NCBI GenBank assembly: GCA_949987565.1 | Contig: OX465102.1 | Span: forward strand, 15,376,925-15,440,924 | Origin: Luidia sarsii | Taxonomy: Eukaryota; Echinodermata; Asteroidea; Paxillosida; Luidiidae | DNA length: 64,000 nt | Direction of reading: 5' to 3' | Part shown: positions 1-10,222 of the stretch, piece by piece | Layout of the letters: each line of letters begins with the position of its first letter | How positions within the stretch are numbered: position 1 is the first letter of the stretch | Notes under the pieces: model-generated | Database searches by the model: none | Seen by the model: only the letters and a program-made list of their open reading frames with translations | Told to the model about the DNA's origin: nothing | Made by a program: the position numbers and the translations under genes

Positions 1-6
1 ATCGAC

Positions 7-40
7 AAATAGTTTATTACTCGCAAGTAATAAACTATTT
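7..40. repeat. Perfect 15-bp inverted repeat (stem-loop)
   Basis: The arm AAATAGTTTATTACT at 7-21 is exactly complementary to 26-40, with a 4-nt loop CGCA. A second small palindrome, AAAAACCG-TGA-CGGTTTTT, follows at about 61-79. Both lie downstream of the lectin exon donor on the minus strand, so they are inside its first visible intron. They could be a MITE end or a cruciform-forming site. No function is claimed. Confidence 0.8.
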
Positions 41-230
41 CTTACACTACAGAATAGTCCAAAAACCGTGACGGTTTTTTACTTTTTTCTTCCCTCTCAG
101 ATCACCATTTGACCAAAAATCTTCACAGGATTTTTTATTTTTTCATGTTTAATGGTTTAACACACAAACACTGACAATCTTTTGACCTTTACCATGTTGT
201 ATAGGGCCTTTAAAAGGCTTATTGACTTAC

Positions 231-555
231 CGGGTATTTGGATTTCATTGCAATTGATCCAGAATTTGTCCTTCGGTAGTTGGGGAATGAAGCCCAGCAG
301 AAAGTTTATCTCGCCCTCAGACTGGGGTACGACCATCGTGCCCCCCATCTGAACACACCTCTCCCCTGCCGCATGCCAGTCCAAGGCGTGGCCGGTGACT
401 TTGTAGCAGTTTCCTCCCCACTGGATCCAGGTGGAAGGACACACGCCCGGCATGTCGCCCACACCTTGAATTGAGGCCGCACACTTCTCCTCCTCCCGTC
501 CACAGGTGCGTCCGACCATCAGGTACATGATCAGGACCAGACGTTTCGACGCCAT
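231..555 (-). CDS. C-type lectin-like domain protein, first coding exon (partial gene)
   Basis: This exon starts the coding region of a secreted C-type lectin-like protein. The ATG is at 555-553, with an in-frame TGA 12 codons upstream and no earlier ATG. Residues 1-19 look like a short signal peptide (RLVLIMYLMV hydrophobic core). The C-type lectin fold begins with CPSTW at 39-43 and C50-Y51 (the extra disulphide pair of long-form domains). It continues with W60-x2-A-x3-C67 and an acidic/hydrophobic stretch to residue 87, then the WINC motif at 99-102, which stands where the family has WIGL. The frame runs on past a strong GTAAGT donor whose GT is at 230-229, so the exon ends at 231 after codon 108 plus one base (phase 1). 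The second half of the domain, including the calcium/sugar-binding loop, must lie left of the window, so ligand type cannot be judged. In invertebrates such proteins usually bind glycans outside the cell in immunity, adhesion or biomineral matrix. It is transcribed away from the neurobeachin-family gene. Confidence 0.75.
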
Positions 556-794
556 GACGGCGCTAAGTATAGACGTAATGGGTTCAAATCACCACGGTCT
601 CGAGACCTGACCGTTTCACTTGAAAAATCCCAAATCCTTGAAACAGTGACTTCATGTATACAGCGTTCCAATTTGAGTAACATGCAGCGTCTATGTCATC
701 TTACTCCAACCAAGGAGGTATTACCACCTTACTGCAGCTGGCTCCGCGTACATCTGAAGTACATCAGCTACTAAGCACAGATGCCGTAAGTATC
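556..794. other. Upstream region of the lectin exon
   Basis: No gene was found. A possible 3' splice site on the minus strand (CTTAG) lies about 7 nt before the lectin ATG, so a non-coding 5' exon may exist further right. No clear TATA box was seen. Confidence 0.3.
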
Positions 795-1060
795 AAAGAT
801 CATTATAGCGCGCGAAGCGCACAAGATAGCCTACTCTCCATCTCGTGGTCACATCACATCGACTTTTATCACAGTTTGTTCGCGCATCCAATTTTGTATC
901 TTTTTCGTTTGTGACTTTCCCGCTGCACTTCCAAAGCACCGAAAGCAGACGACAGAGGACTCCGCTGCTTACTAAAAAAATGGCCGCCGAACGTCTTCAC
1001 CTTTTCCGCAGAGAAGGCTATCTTGCGCGCTTCGCGCGCTATAGGATCTTCGGTTGGTAT
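795..1060. mobile_element. GC-rich MITE-like element with terminal inverted repeats
   Basis: The left arm TATAGCGCGCGAAGCGCACA (from 805) and its extension AAGATAGC are repeated in inverse at 1020-1046, with one mismatch over about 27 bp. The similarity extends outward into AAGATC-type flanks. The interior of about 190 bp has no coding sequence. Size and structure fit a non-autonomous DNA transposon. The exact ends and target duplication are not clear. Confidence 0.6.
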
Positions 1061-1333
1061 ACAGAAGCCATGACCTCAGTCTGTTGCGGCCTTCGCGCTC
1101 CTTCCCACCTTTGATAACGTTCTCATTAAGCAGAGGTGCTGAAGCAAGAGAGCGTGATGCCGTCTATTGATATGAGAATGAGACAATTTACCTGTTCGCC
1201 TCAGGGCCGTTGCAGGGGAACCTATTGTTTCCTATTTGCCTCTCAACCATGTGCAGCCACGTTACTAACGTACCGGTATATTGCCTTAATTGGCCTTTTC
1301 TATTTACATTGTCATGCATGCTACGTACATATA
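1061..1333. other. Intergenic, nothing recognised
   Basis: No convincing coding sequence, RNA gene or repeat was found here. Reading frames of under 100 codons look random in composition. Confidence 0.3.
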
Positions 1334-1693
1334 CTTCGCTTCGCTCATACGCATGACAATTTGGTTTCGTTGAGTTGGATGACGAAAGACAATAGGTGTG
1401 GCTACACGGTCCAAAGAGTCGCATTCCAATAAGAGCGCTATTGGCCACACTACATATTCCCTTGCATTGTTATCCAATCAGGCGTGCTAGTATAAGAACG
1501 AGTGCATACAAGGCGTGTCCACTTCAGGTCTTTTCTGCTGCCGGGTAACGACATAGGCCTACGTTACGTTCAAATGAGGCCAGATACGGCCTTATCCCAT
1601 GCTATAATAAAATCTTGAATACAAAATTATATGTGTCCTCTTGAGTCATTCAACAAAGTGAAACTGTTTTTCGTGCGTATGAGCGAAGCGAAG
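1334..1693. repeat. Inverted repeat with 20-bp perfect arms
   Basis: CTTCGCTTCGCTCATACGCA at 1334-1353 is the exact reverse complement of 1674-1693, with 320 bp between the arms. The arms share the GCTTCGC core seen in the MITE at 795-1060, so this may be a related small element. There is no coding content inside. Confidence 0.6.
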
Positions 1694-1807
1694 GAGCACG
1701 AAAGTTTGGTATTGATGGACTGCCATAAAGAAGGAAAAAGAGAGACAGTATTTGATTACCGTATAGGATAACGGTGGGTCACAAACACCGAGCATGCATC
1801 ATAATGC

Positions 1808-1838
1808 TATTCCTATTCCTATTCCTATTCCTATTCCT
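1808..1838. repeat. (CTATTC)n microsatellite
   Basis: About five perfect copies of the hexamer CTATTC. Confidence 0.9.
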
Positions 1839-2464
1839 CGATCTTCGTCTTTTTTCAAAGATTTAGGATCATCCGATCTCATTCCTCTTCCTCTTTGATT
1901 CTCTCGTCTCTCTTGTCAACTGGCAACATTACTGGTCATATTTATTATGACCCACTCCCCTCATCTTATCCCGACATTGAATCTTCACTCATGTTGAGCT
2001 TGTAGGCCCTAAAATAATAGGCCCCCGTACAACAGCAACACGTTTACCCACACTCACCACCAAGATGGCATAGTTTAATATAACTATTACAATATAATAG
2101 TATGCCGATCGTGAATTGAAAAGAGCATGGGATATCTCTAATCTTTCTTTGAAATTCCATTGAACAGTATCTATTCTTCGCCAAAGAGGTCTTCTTCCAG
2201 CCACCATTTTCGGGAACATGTATATTATTGAATAAAATGGGAGGCACCACCAGATAGTAGACTGCGCAGACCGTATGCCTAGTACATGTTGCTTACCGGT
2301 ATAAGCATATGCGTCTAAGAGCATCGGGGAAAAACAACTCTCTGCAACTAGTTTGTAGGACAAGTTATATGGGTGAACAGAACCTTGTCCTCGCCTGAAC
2401 GAATACCGACAGCTTCTAAATATTTAATGGGAGAGTATGGTTGTCTGAGATGTCACAGGAAAAA
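1839..2464. other. Intergenic, nothing recognised
   Basis: There is a 124-codon minus-strand frame at 2363-1989 with no recognisable domain. It has no splice or codon-usage support and is treated as chance or decayed repeat. Nothing else was seen. Confidence 0.3.
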
Positions 2465-5400
2465 AGAGAGGGGGATAGAGAGGGAGTGATAGAGAGGGAG
2501 TGATAGAGAGGGAGTGATAGAGAGGGAGGGATAGAGAGGGAGGGATAGAGAGGGAGGGATAGAGAGGGCGGGATAGAGAGGGAGTGATAGAGAGGGAGGG
2601 ATAGAGAGGGAGTGATAGAGAGGGAGGGATAGAGAGGGAGGGATAGAGAGGGAGGGATAGAGAGGGAGGGATAGAGAGGGAGGAATAGAGAGGGAGTGAT
2701 AGAGAGGGGGTGATAGAGAGGGAGGGATAGAGAGGGAGGGATAGAGAGGGAGGGATAGAGAGGGAGTGATAGAGAGGGAGTGATAGAGAGGGAGTGATAG
2801 AGAGGGAGTGATAGAGAGGGAGAGATAGAGAGGGAGTGATAGAGAGGGAGGGATAGAGAGGTAGGGATAGAGAGGGAGTGATAGAGAGGGAGGGATAGAG
2901 AGGGAGGGATAGAGAGGGAGGGATAGAGAGGGAGTGATAGAGAGGGAGGGATAGAGAGGGAGGGATAGAGAGGGAGTGATAGAGAGGGAGGGGTAGAGAG
3001 GGAGGGATAGAGAGGGAGGGATAGAGTGGGAGGGATAGAGATGGAGGAATAGAGAGGGAGTGATAGAGAGGGAGTGATAGAGAGGGAGTGATAGAGAGGG
3101 AGGGATAGAGAGGGAGTGATAGAGAGGGAGGGATAGAGAGGTAGGGATAGAGAGGGAGTGATAGAGAGGGAGTGATAGAGAGGGAGTGATAGAGAGGGAG
3201 GGATAGAGAGGGAGGGATAGAGAGGGAGGGATAGAGAGGGCGGGATAGAGAGGGAGTGATAGAGAGGGAGGGATAGAGAGGGAGTGATAGAGAGGGAGGG
3301 ATAGAGAGGGAGGGATAGAGAGGGAGGGATAGAGAGGGAGGGATAGAGAGGGAGGGATAGAGAGGGAGGAATAGAGAGGGAGTGATAGAGAGGGGGTGAT
3401 AGAGAGGGAGGGATAGAGAGGGAGGGATAGAGAGGGAGGGATAGAGAGGGAGTGATAGAGAGGGAGTGATAGAGAGGGAGTGATAGAGAGGGAGTGATAG
3501 AGAGGGAGGGATAGAGAGGGAGTGATAGAGAGGGAGGGATAGAGAGGTAGGGATAGAGAGGGAGTGATAGAGAGGGAGGGATAGAGAGGGAGGGATAGAG
3601 AGGGAGGGATAGAGAGGGAGTGATAGAGAGGGAGGGATAGAGAGGGAGGGATAGAGAGGGAGTGATAGAGAGGGAGGGGTAGAGAGGGAGGGATAGAGAG
3701 GGAGGGATAGAGTGGGAGGGATAGAGATGGAGGAATAGAGAGGGAGTGATAGAGAGGGAGTGATAGAGAGGGAGTGATAGAGAGGGAGGGATAGAGAGGG
3801 AGTGATAGAGAGGGAGGGATAGAGAGGTAGGGATAGAGAGGGAGTGATAGAGAGGGAGGGATAGAGAGGGAGTGATAGAGAGGGAGGGATAGAGAGGGAG
3901 GGATAGAGAGGGAGGGATAGAGAGGGAGGGATAGAGAGGGGGGATAGAGAGGGAATGATAGAGAGGGAGGGATAGAGAGGGAGGGATAGAGAGGGAGGGA
4001 TAGAGAGGGAGTGATAGAGAGGGGGTGATAGAGAGGGAGGGATAGAGAGGGAGGGATAGAGAGGGAGGGATAGAGAGGGGGTGATAGAGAGGGAGTGATA
4101 GAGAGGGAGTGATAGAGAGGGGGGATAGAGAGGGAGTGATAGAGAGGGAGGGATAGAGAGGGAGTGATAGAGAGGGAGGGATAGAGAGGGAGGGATGTTG
4201 AGGGAGTGATAGAGAGGGAGGGATAGAGAGGGAGGGATAGAGAGTGAGGGATAGAAAGGGAGTGATAGAGAGGGAGGGATAGAGAGGGAGGGATAGAGAG
4301 GGAGGGATAGAGAGGGAGGGATAGAGAGGGAGGGATATAGAGGGAGGGATAGAGAGGGAGTGATAGAGAGGGAGTGATAGAGAGGGAGTGATAGAGAGGG
4401 AGGGATAGAGAGGGAGGGATAGAGATGGAGGGATAGAGAGGGAGGGATAGAGAGGGAGTGATAGAGAGGGAGGGATAGAGAGGGAGGGATAGAGAGGGAG
4501 GGATAGAGAGGGAGGGATAGAGAGGGAGTGATAGAGAGGGAGTGATAGAGAGGGAGTGATAGAGAGGGAGGGATAGAGAGGGAGGGATAGAGAGGGAGTG
4601 ATAGAGAGGGAGGGATAGAGAGGGAGGGATAGAGAGGGAGGGATAGAGAGGTAGGGATAGAGAGGGAGTGATAGAGAGGGAGGGATAGAGAGTGAGGGAT
4701 AGAGAGGGAGTGATAGAGAGGGAGGGATAGAGAGGGAGGGATAGAGAGGGAGGGATAGAGTGGGAGGGATAGAGATGGAGGAATAGAGAGGGAGTGATAG
4801 AGAGGGAGTGATAGAGAGGGAGGGATAGAGAGGGAGGGATAGAGAGGGCGGGATAGAGAGGGAGTGATAGAGAGGGAGTGATAGAGAGGGAGTGATAGAG
4901 AGGGAGGGATAGAGAGGGAGTGATAGAGAGGGAGGGATAGAGAGGGAGTGATAGAGAGGGAGGGATAGAGAGGGAGGGATAGAGAGGGAGTGGTAGAGAG
5001 GGAGGGATAGAGAGGGAGGGATAGAGAGGGAGGGATAGAAAGGGAGTGATAGAGAGGGAGGGATAGAGAGGGAGGGATAGAGAGGGAGGGATAGAGAGGG
5101 AGTGATAGAGAGGGAGGGGTAGAGAGGGAGGGATAGAGAGGGAGTGATAGAGAGGGAGGGATAGAGAGGGAGGATAGAGAGGGAGGGATAGAGAGGGAGT
5201 GATAGAGAGGGAGGGATAGAGAGGGAGGGATAGAGAGGGAGTGATCGAGTGGGAGGGATAGAGATGGAGGGATAGAGAGGGAGTGATAGAGAGGGAGTGA
5301 TAGAGAGGGAGAGATAGAGAGGGAGGGATAGAGAGGGAGTGATAGAGAGGGAGGGATAGAGAGGGAGGGATAGAGAGGGAGGGATAGAGAGGGAGTGATA

Positions 5401-5609
5401 GAGAGGGAGGGCTAGAGAGGGAGGGATAGAGAGGGAGTGATAGAGAGGGAGGGATAGAGAGGGAGGGATAGAGAGGGAGGGATAGGGTGGGAGGGATAGA
5501 GATGGAGGAATAGAGAGGGAGTGATAGAGAGGGAGTGATAAAGAGGGAGTGATAGAGAGGGAGGGATAGAGAGGGAGGGATAGGGAGGGAGGGATAGAGA
5601 GGGAGGGAT
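2465..5609. repeat. 14-bp satellite array (GGAGGGATAGAGAG)n with higher-order periodicity
   Basis: About 225 tandem copies of a 14-bp purine-rich unit. The main variants are GGAGTGATAGAGAG, GGCGGGATAGAGAG, GGAGGAATAGAGAG and ATAGAGTGGG. Rare variants recur in register: the GGCGGG unit at 2568 and 3240 is 672 bp apart (48 units), and the GGGGTAGAG and ATAGAGTGGG variants recur 686 bp apart (49 units). This indicates a higher-order repeat of about 0.68 kb produced by block duplication. Because 14 is not a multiple of 3 and the unit has no stop codons, all three minus-strand frames stay open for about 1000 codons and read S-L-S-L-P-L-Y-P. That is an artefact, not a protein. Confidence 0.95.
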
Positions 5610-5842
5610 CTGTACATGTACGAACGAGACATACATGTACGTACGTGCGTGACGTACGCGAATGTGTACATGTACATATACGTACATGTACACATTCGTG
5701 CGACTTATGGTCTCTCAACCCCTGTATGACCTTTGCACCTGATGCATGTACCTCGATACCTTGTGCATGTTACCGCGATATCACAAACAACAGATATGAA
5801 TCTCCCTACGCGTACGGTCCCATTCATGGATAAGACTGTGGA
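5610..5842. other. TACATG-rich spacer
   Basis: Degenerate TGTACATGTACG/ACGTACATGT palindromes occur at 5611-5700, then unremarkable sequence. Confidence 0.4.
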
Positions 5843-5960
5843 CATTCTTTTCATTTCATTCTGTTTCATATAATTTACACTGTAGTTTCATTTCATTCTG
5901 TTTCATTTAATTTAGTTTCATTTCATCTTATTTCATCTCATTTTTGTCTCATTTCATCTC
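5843..5960. repeat. TTTCATTTCA-type degenerate tandem repeat
   Basis: Irregular repeats of TTTCATTTCATTCTG and TTTCATCTCAT. It is simple AT-rich low-complexity DNA. Confidence 0.7.
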
Positions 5961-6638
5961 ATTTCATTACAAATAAATGATAAAATACAATGAGCTACAT
6001 TTTAAAAATATATTTCGAATAAAATAAGTAGGCCAACTTATGAAGTACAAAAATTGTCATTATTTTTATTCTGCATTTAAAGGAGAAGGCAACCCCCAAA
6101 ACAAAGTCTGCTCATCTGAGTGGGTGTCTTAAACAACCTGCAATTACCTATGAGCCATGCACTCACTCACGACTTTCATAAAGAGAGAAAATTCATGGAA
6201 TTATAGAGCCTCCAGTGGTCGAATTTGCTTGGATGGAAAAGCCAGGCCAACATTTTGAATTAACATAATGATTAAAATAAGTAACAAAAATGAAAATTTG
6301 GTCAAAAAGTCCCCAGTCAGTTTTTCCTTTGTTTGAATAAAAAGTAAACAAATCGTACTATTGTTACGTTTAAAAATAATGACATTTTCGAATTTCATAT
6401 GAAAATCACAGAATAAGTTGTTTCATTTGATTAACTCAAAAATATGCTTCCCCGCTTTCTTCATTCACTAAGACTGGTTGCCGTTGGCAACGATTTGTCT
6501 GTTTCCAGCCACCTTGGAACGATGCAGATGAGTATTCTAGTTCAAGCAATAAAAGCCCGCGGCGAAAAACGACTGGATGGAAAGTCTAGGATGTTGCAAT
6601 CAATATAGGCGTTAAAATCGCCCTCCGCGTCAGACTGT
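5961..6638. other. AT-rich intergenic sequence
   Basis: No gene was recognised. A perfect X-box-like palindrome at 6477-6491 is listed separately. The remainder has no open frame with family-like features. Confidence 0.3.
6477..6491. promoter_or_regulatory. Candidate X-box (RFX-type) palindrome
   Basis: GTTGCC-GTT-GGCAAC matches the consensus GTNRCC N0-3 RGYAAC recognised by RFX transcription factors and is a perfect palindrome around the spacer. It is about 1.0 kb upstream of the neurobeachin-family start codon and 150 bp upstream of the tRNA gene. A 12-bp match can arise by chance, so a regulatory role is only a possibility. Confidence 0.35.
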
Positions 6639-6710
6639 GGCTCTGTGGCGCAACGGTAGCGCGTCTGACTCCAGATCAGAAGGTTGCGTGTTCAAATCAC
6701 GTCAGGGTCA
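6639..6710 (+). tRNA. tRNA-Trp (anticodon CCA)
   Basis: A 72-nt intronless tRNA gene. The acceptor stem GGCTCTG pairs fully with CAGGGTC (two G-U pairs), followed by discriminator A. The A box TGGCGCAACGGT and B box GGTTGCGTGTTCAAATC are intact. The anticodon arm reads CTGACTCCAGATCAG with CCA in the loop. From memory it differs from vertebrate tRNA-Trp only in acceptor-stem positions that keep pairing. The CCA tail is not encoded, as expected in animals. It is not associated with the SINE-like copies found elsewhere in the window. Confidence 0.95.
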
Positions 6711-6717
6711 ATTAAAC

Positions 6718-6724
6718 TTTTTTT
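6718..6724 (+). terminator. Pol III terminator of tRNA-Trp
   Basis: A run of seven T residues starts 8 nt after the tRNA discriminator base. Confidence 0.85.
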
Positions 6725-7489
6725 AGCTCAGTGAAAAATTAATTTGAATAGAAAGCCACATACCTATGGAAACAAATGACTATGAGCGGTGCTTGTTTAA
6801 CCCTTTTCCGTCTCGTATTCCCTCAGAAATTATTCTCCCCAAACACTCCAGACATGGATACTTTTTGGAGGCTATTTTTCATTTTTGCACGGTTCGTTTG
6901 ATGGAATTCAGCTTTGATGCAATTTTACTGAGAACTGATGAAAAATGGATCGCGCCTAGTTGAATGAATCCAGGGTGCTGCTCACTGTTATCACCGCCAC
7001 GTACAATTCAGGGTACAGTTCAGCTTTGGGGACCCGCCCAGCCAGCTAGCTAGCTAAATGTAGCAGGTGTATACTGATTAAATCCCGGGCCGGCCTTCCC
7101 GTGATGGCCGATTGGGCACTATTGGTGGCGCCCTACAACAACATCAGAAATTTTACCTTACTGGTACCCGGCGGGGAATTGGGGACTTCCTCGTCCGAAA
7201 CGCATGAGCGTGCACGTACATGTGCGCGCATCCCCCCTCTTCGACCCCCCGCTCACCAGCGAGCAATCTTGAGGCCAAGATGGCAGCCCTGTGTGGATGA
7301 GTATTTTTCTGCTCATGTTCATCATCCGTCGGAAATACTGAATTTCGCTTAACATCAACGGGTTCTGCTCTTGGAATTTTAGGCGCTCACCTTCGCCACT
7401 CGGAGCTGCGAGTCCCTTGGATCTGGGCCGGTGGTGTGTTTTGTGTGCGCGGTACAGCCCCCTCCTCCCCTCCCCTCGATCCCCCCCCC
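6725..7489 (+). promoter_or_regulatory. 5' flank and leader of the neurobeachin-family gene
   Basis: From about 7080 the sequence becomes distinctly richer in G, C and CpG than the surrounding DNA, as expected near a first exon. No TATA box is obvious. A possible 3' splice site TTTTAG at 7377-7382 precedes the reading frame, so a separate non-coding exon further upstream cannot be excluded. The transcription start cannot be placed from sequence alone. Confidence 0.4.
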
Positions 7490-7684
7490 ATGGCAGCCGA
7501 AGGTTCTAAGGGCGGCGGCGGCGACGGTCCGATGGAGAAGACAGGTGCCGAGTGCAAGGGGTTCATGCCCGCCGTCAGCGTCATCGGAAGCGGCACCACC
7601 AGGATGAAGTTCGGCATCCTCATCGGCCTCATCGAGGTGGGCGAAATCTCCAACCGAGATGTCGTGGACACGGCTCTCAACCTT
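7490..7684 (+). CDS. NBEA/LRBA: Neurobeachin/LRBA-family BEACH protein, coding exon 1
   Basis: First coding exon (65 codons) of the gene that fills the rest of the window. The family comprises very large (about 2,800-3,600 residue) cytoplasmic scaffolds with an N-terminal helical-repeat region, a ConA-like domain, then PH-BEACH-WD40. They direct membrane traffic between Golgi, endosomes and the cell surface, and human NBEA and LRBA also bind PKA. Residues 1-37 are a Gly-rich, poorly conserved leader, as in the vertebrate proteins. Residues 39-65 carry the conserved MKFGILIGLIEVGEISNRD block and end in TALNL. The ATG at 7490 is the first in frame, with G at +4. The donor GTAAGT follows directly at 7685 in phase 0. 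The joined exons 1-4 encode 176 residues colinear with the start of NBEA and LRBA. Some positions (GQFDLE, KGDNGRW) look more like LRBA and others like NBEA, so a single pre-duplication orthologue (like fly rugose) is the likeliest reading. Confidence 0.88.
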
Positions 7685-10079
7685 GTAAGTAGAAATCGGT
7701 CCTCCTTTATTCACCCACCGGTAATTAAGCGAAAAAAACAACAACAAAACGGGATGTAAATCAGCACAAAATACACGTATATCGCGGTTCGTCCCCCTCA
7801 TAAGCTTTTGTTTGTATCCCGTGTTTACATAATGTCACTGCGGACCTGCTCCGTGCATAAACGTAATTGATTTAGCCAATTTTTTTTCTGAAGACGGCGC
7901 ATGACCTCATCTTCCTGTTGGAAGTCCAGCATCCATTAAAAATTAATATACTCCGTGTCCAAGTTAGCTACGGTGGCTGTACTACCCCGTTTAAATTAGT
8001 TTTACTTGTTTTTCGATTTTATTTTTCTTTGAAAAATAAAAAAAGTTGAAAAGGAGTACAACTAACTGGAACTAAAGGACTTTTGTTAAGGTAGCTAATT
8101 CCAAGCAGAATATCCACTCATGATTTATTTAAGTTGAGATAACTTGATCCAGAGTGTTTTCCTTTGTACTTGTAAGTTGTAGTCCAAATACTCACTGACA
8201 CTACAGTCTTCTAAGGATTGTTCATAGGAGTTAGTACTACTACTAGTAGTTACAATGTGGGTACCTAATGGTCAGTTGGCACATCATCTGTTTTTGTACC
8301 TAAATGGTATCTTTTTCACTTTCACTTTTAAAAGTTAAAATAGCATTTTTGAATGAGCAATCTGTATTATCTGCAGCTCTGTTCATGTACACTTTTGTTT
8401 TAGTTTAATATCTACGTGTACACCGTAAAAGGATGGAAAAACCGTAAATCCACAAAGAGTACACTGTACCTATTGTTCTGTAGACAATAGCCAGTGTCTG
8501 GCACAACCACTTGCCAGAAAGATTTGACCAAAAAAATCATGATTTCTTATAATTTGTGGCACACGTGTGGCACTTACATACATGCACATGCAATGTACTT
8601 AGGATTGGAATAGCGAAGTGCATGTTTTATACCCAGTCACGCACTAACCACTGTGTCCGTTATAAAGTTATGATTCTGTCTTGTTGACCGTTGAATTGGC
8701 TCAGGCTCAGCTATCGGCCCGAGCAAGTGCCCACAGTCACATGTACATGTAGGTGACCCATGGCCACTGCATGTGCATCTAAGCACTGTTTACCCTTAGC
8801 CACAGTGCAGGACAGGCTAGGGCCATTGTCTGAATTCATTGGCTATGGCTATGGCAGTAAACTACACACAGGCTTAAACTACACACTTGATAGTGGCTTT
8901 ACACCAATTCACATGCACGTGTGCAATAAGCCATAACCTAATGTTGAACCTCAAATATCATAATTTAAAAAAAAATAAAAACAATCGTTTACCGGGACAG
9001 ACTTTCAATCCCAGCTGGACACTTTTTGAAAGGCAGACAATTTCAAAATATTCAAGATTTGCAGTTTCACTCATTCAACTCAGTGAGCTGTCTTGGTTTG
9101 TAAAAAAACTCAATTTTAAACACAATTTTGTACAGTGTCTTACCAATTGGTAGCAATTTAATTTTTTAAATCAATTGTATTATTTTTTTAAATCAGAGGA
9201 AAATTAACATAAAGACAACAAAATATTTCATTAAAATGTTAAGAACACATTTCTATGCCTTTGTCTTTGTATGGAATATTTAAATCATGGATTTTCAAAG
9301 TCATTGTGATTGAAATTGCGATTTACGTCATGATTGAAATCAAGGTGATTGGCATGTGCTCATTGTGCCTTAGCCTACCATATAGGCCTACCCCCGCACT
9401 CACAACCATTGTGATCCCTACTGTTTGCAGTCCTTGCGTATTCAAGAAAGGAAAAGAAAGACAATTCCACGACGTTAATTGGTAGGGTTTACAGGGAGGC
9501 ATTTAAAGGCTTAATTGTCAATTTGTTTATTCAGTGTGGTGAATGGACGTGTAAAGAGGATCATTAATCACGAACGTGGAACGGAGTAGTAGCGTGTGGG
9601 GCATGCATGTGTACATGTACATTGCATTGTGGAAGGTCCCACAATTAGATGAGGCGCACACGGACGGACACGCTGCATGTGCGTGTGCACTCCTGGCACA
9701 CCAATTGATTGTAAATGTTATGTACACAGCCCGAGGCCCGAAACTCACCCACTGCGGTCCAGGCACACAGTAGGGGGGAAAAATAAAATAAAAACGAGAT
9801 ACCCCATGAAGTGCCCATGGAATTACCCATTGGCTATGTTCATTTCCCATCATTAACAATTTAACACAAGTCCATGGCACATTCTTAAATCATATAGGAA
9901 TGCCAATTGCCAACAGATACAAGTCGGACAGTCCTATAGCAGACAGCTGTAACTTCACCCGACCACCCTCCTTTGAGATGTCAGTGATTTTGTGACATCA
10001 AGTCCCTGTAATTTGAGCGGAAGAGCACCCTAGTAGGAGCCCAGGAGGTCACATGTGGTTGATTTCACCGAACTCATCG
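7685..10079 (+). other. Intron 1, proximal part
   Basis: Intron 1 spans 7685-48983 (41.3 kb). This part is mostly unique-looking, moderately AT-rich DNA with scattered TGTACATG words. No exon-like frame, RNA gene or clear mobile element was found. Confidence 0.4.
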
Positions 10080-10222
10080 TACTTACATACTTGTGCAGCC
10101 AATCGCAAGATGACGAGCAATGTGCGGAAACCATACAGCCTATCACAGCTGCGATGGGTCGTCCGTACTCCGTTGTGCCGGTTGAGTTACGAATGCACAG
10201 CAAGCCTTTGTGAAATCCACCC
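10080..10222 (+). repeat. Dispersed repeat family R, copy 1
   Basis: The segment CAATCGCAAGATGACGAGC...GAAACCATACAG...TGTGAAATCCACCC aligns with 32705-32860, where the same blocks (CAATCGCAAGGCGATGAGC, GAAACCGTACAG, TGTGAAATTCAACCCC) occur in the same order. This is an unidentified interspersed repeat, possibly the tail of a retroelement. An open frame of 183 codons starts inside it (10226) but has no recognised domain. Confidence 0.5.

Noticed and set aside
1989..2363. 124-codon minus-strand frame
   Set aside because: No motif or family resemblance, and it lies in plain intergenic DNA. Kept only as a note.
2416..5718. Minus-strand reading frames of about 1000-1100 codons, rich in Ser, Leu and Pro
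   Set aside because: They translate the 14-bp satellite, which has no stop codon in three frames. The repeat period of 14 residues is simply three DNA units. No start context, splice sites or domain supports a protein.
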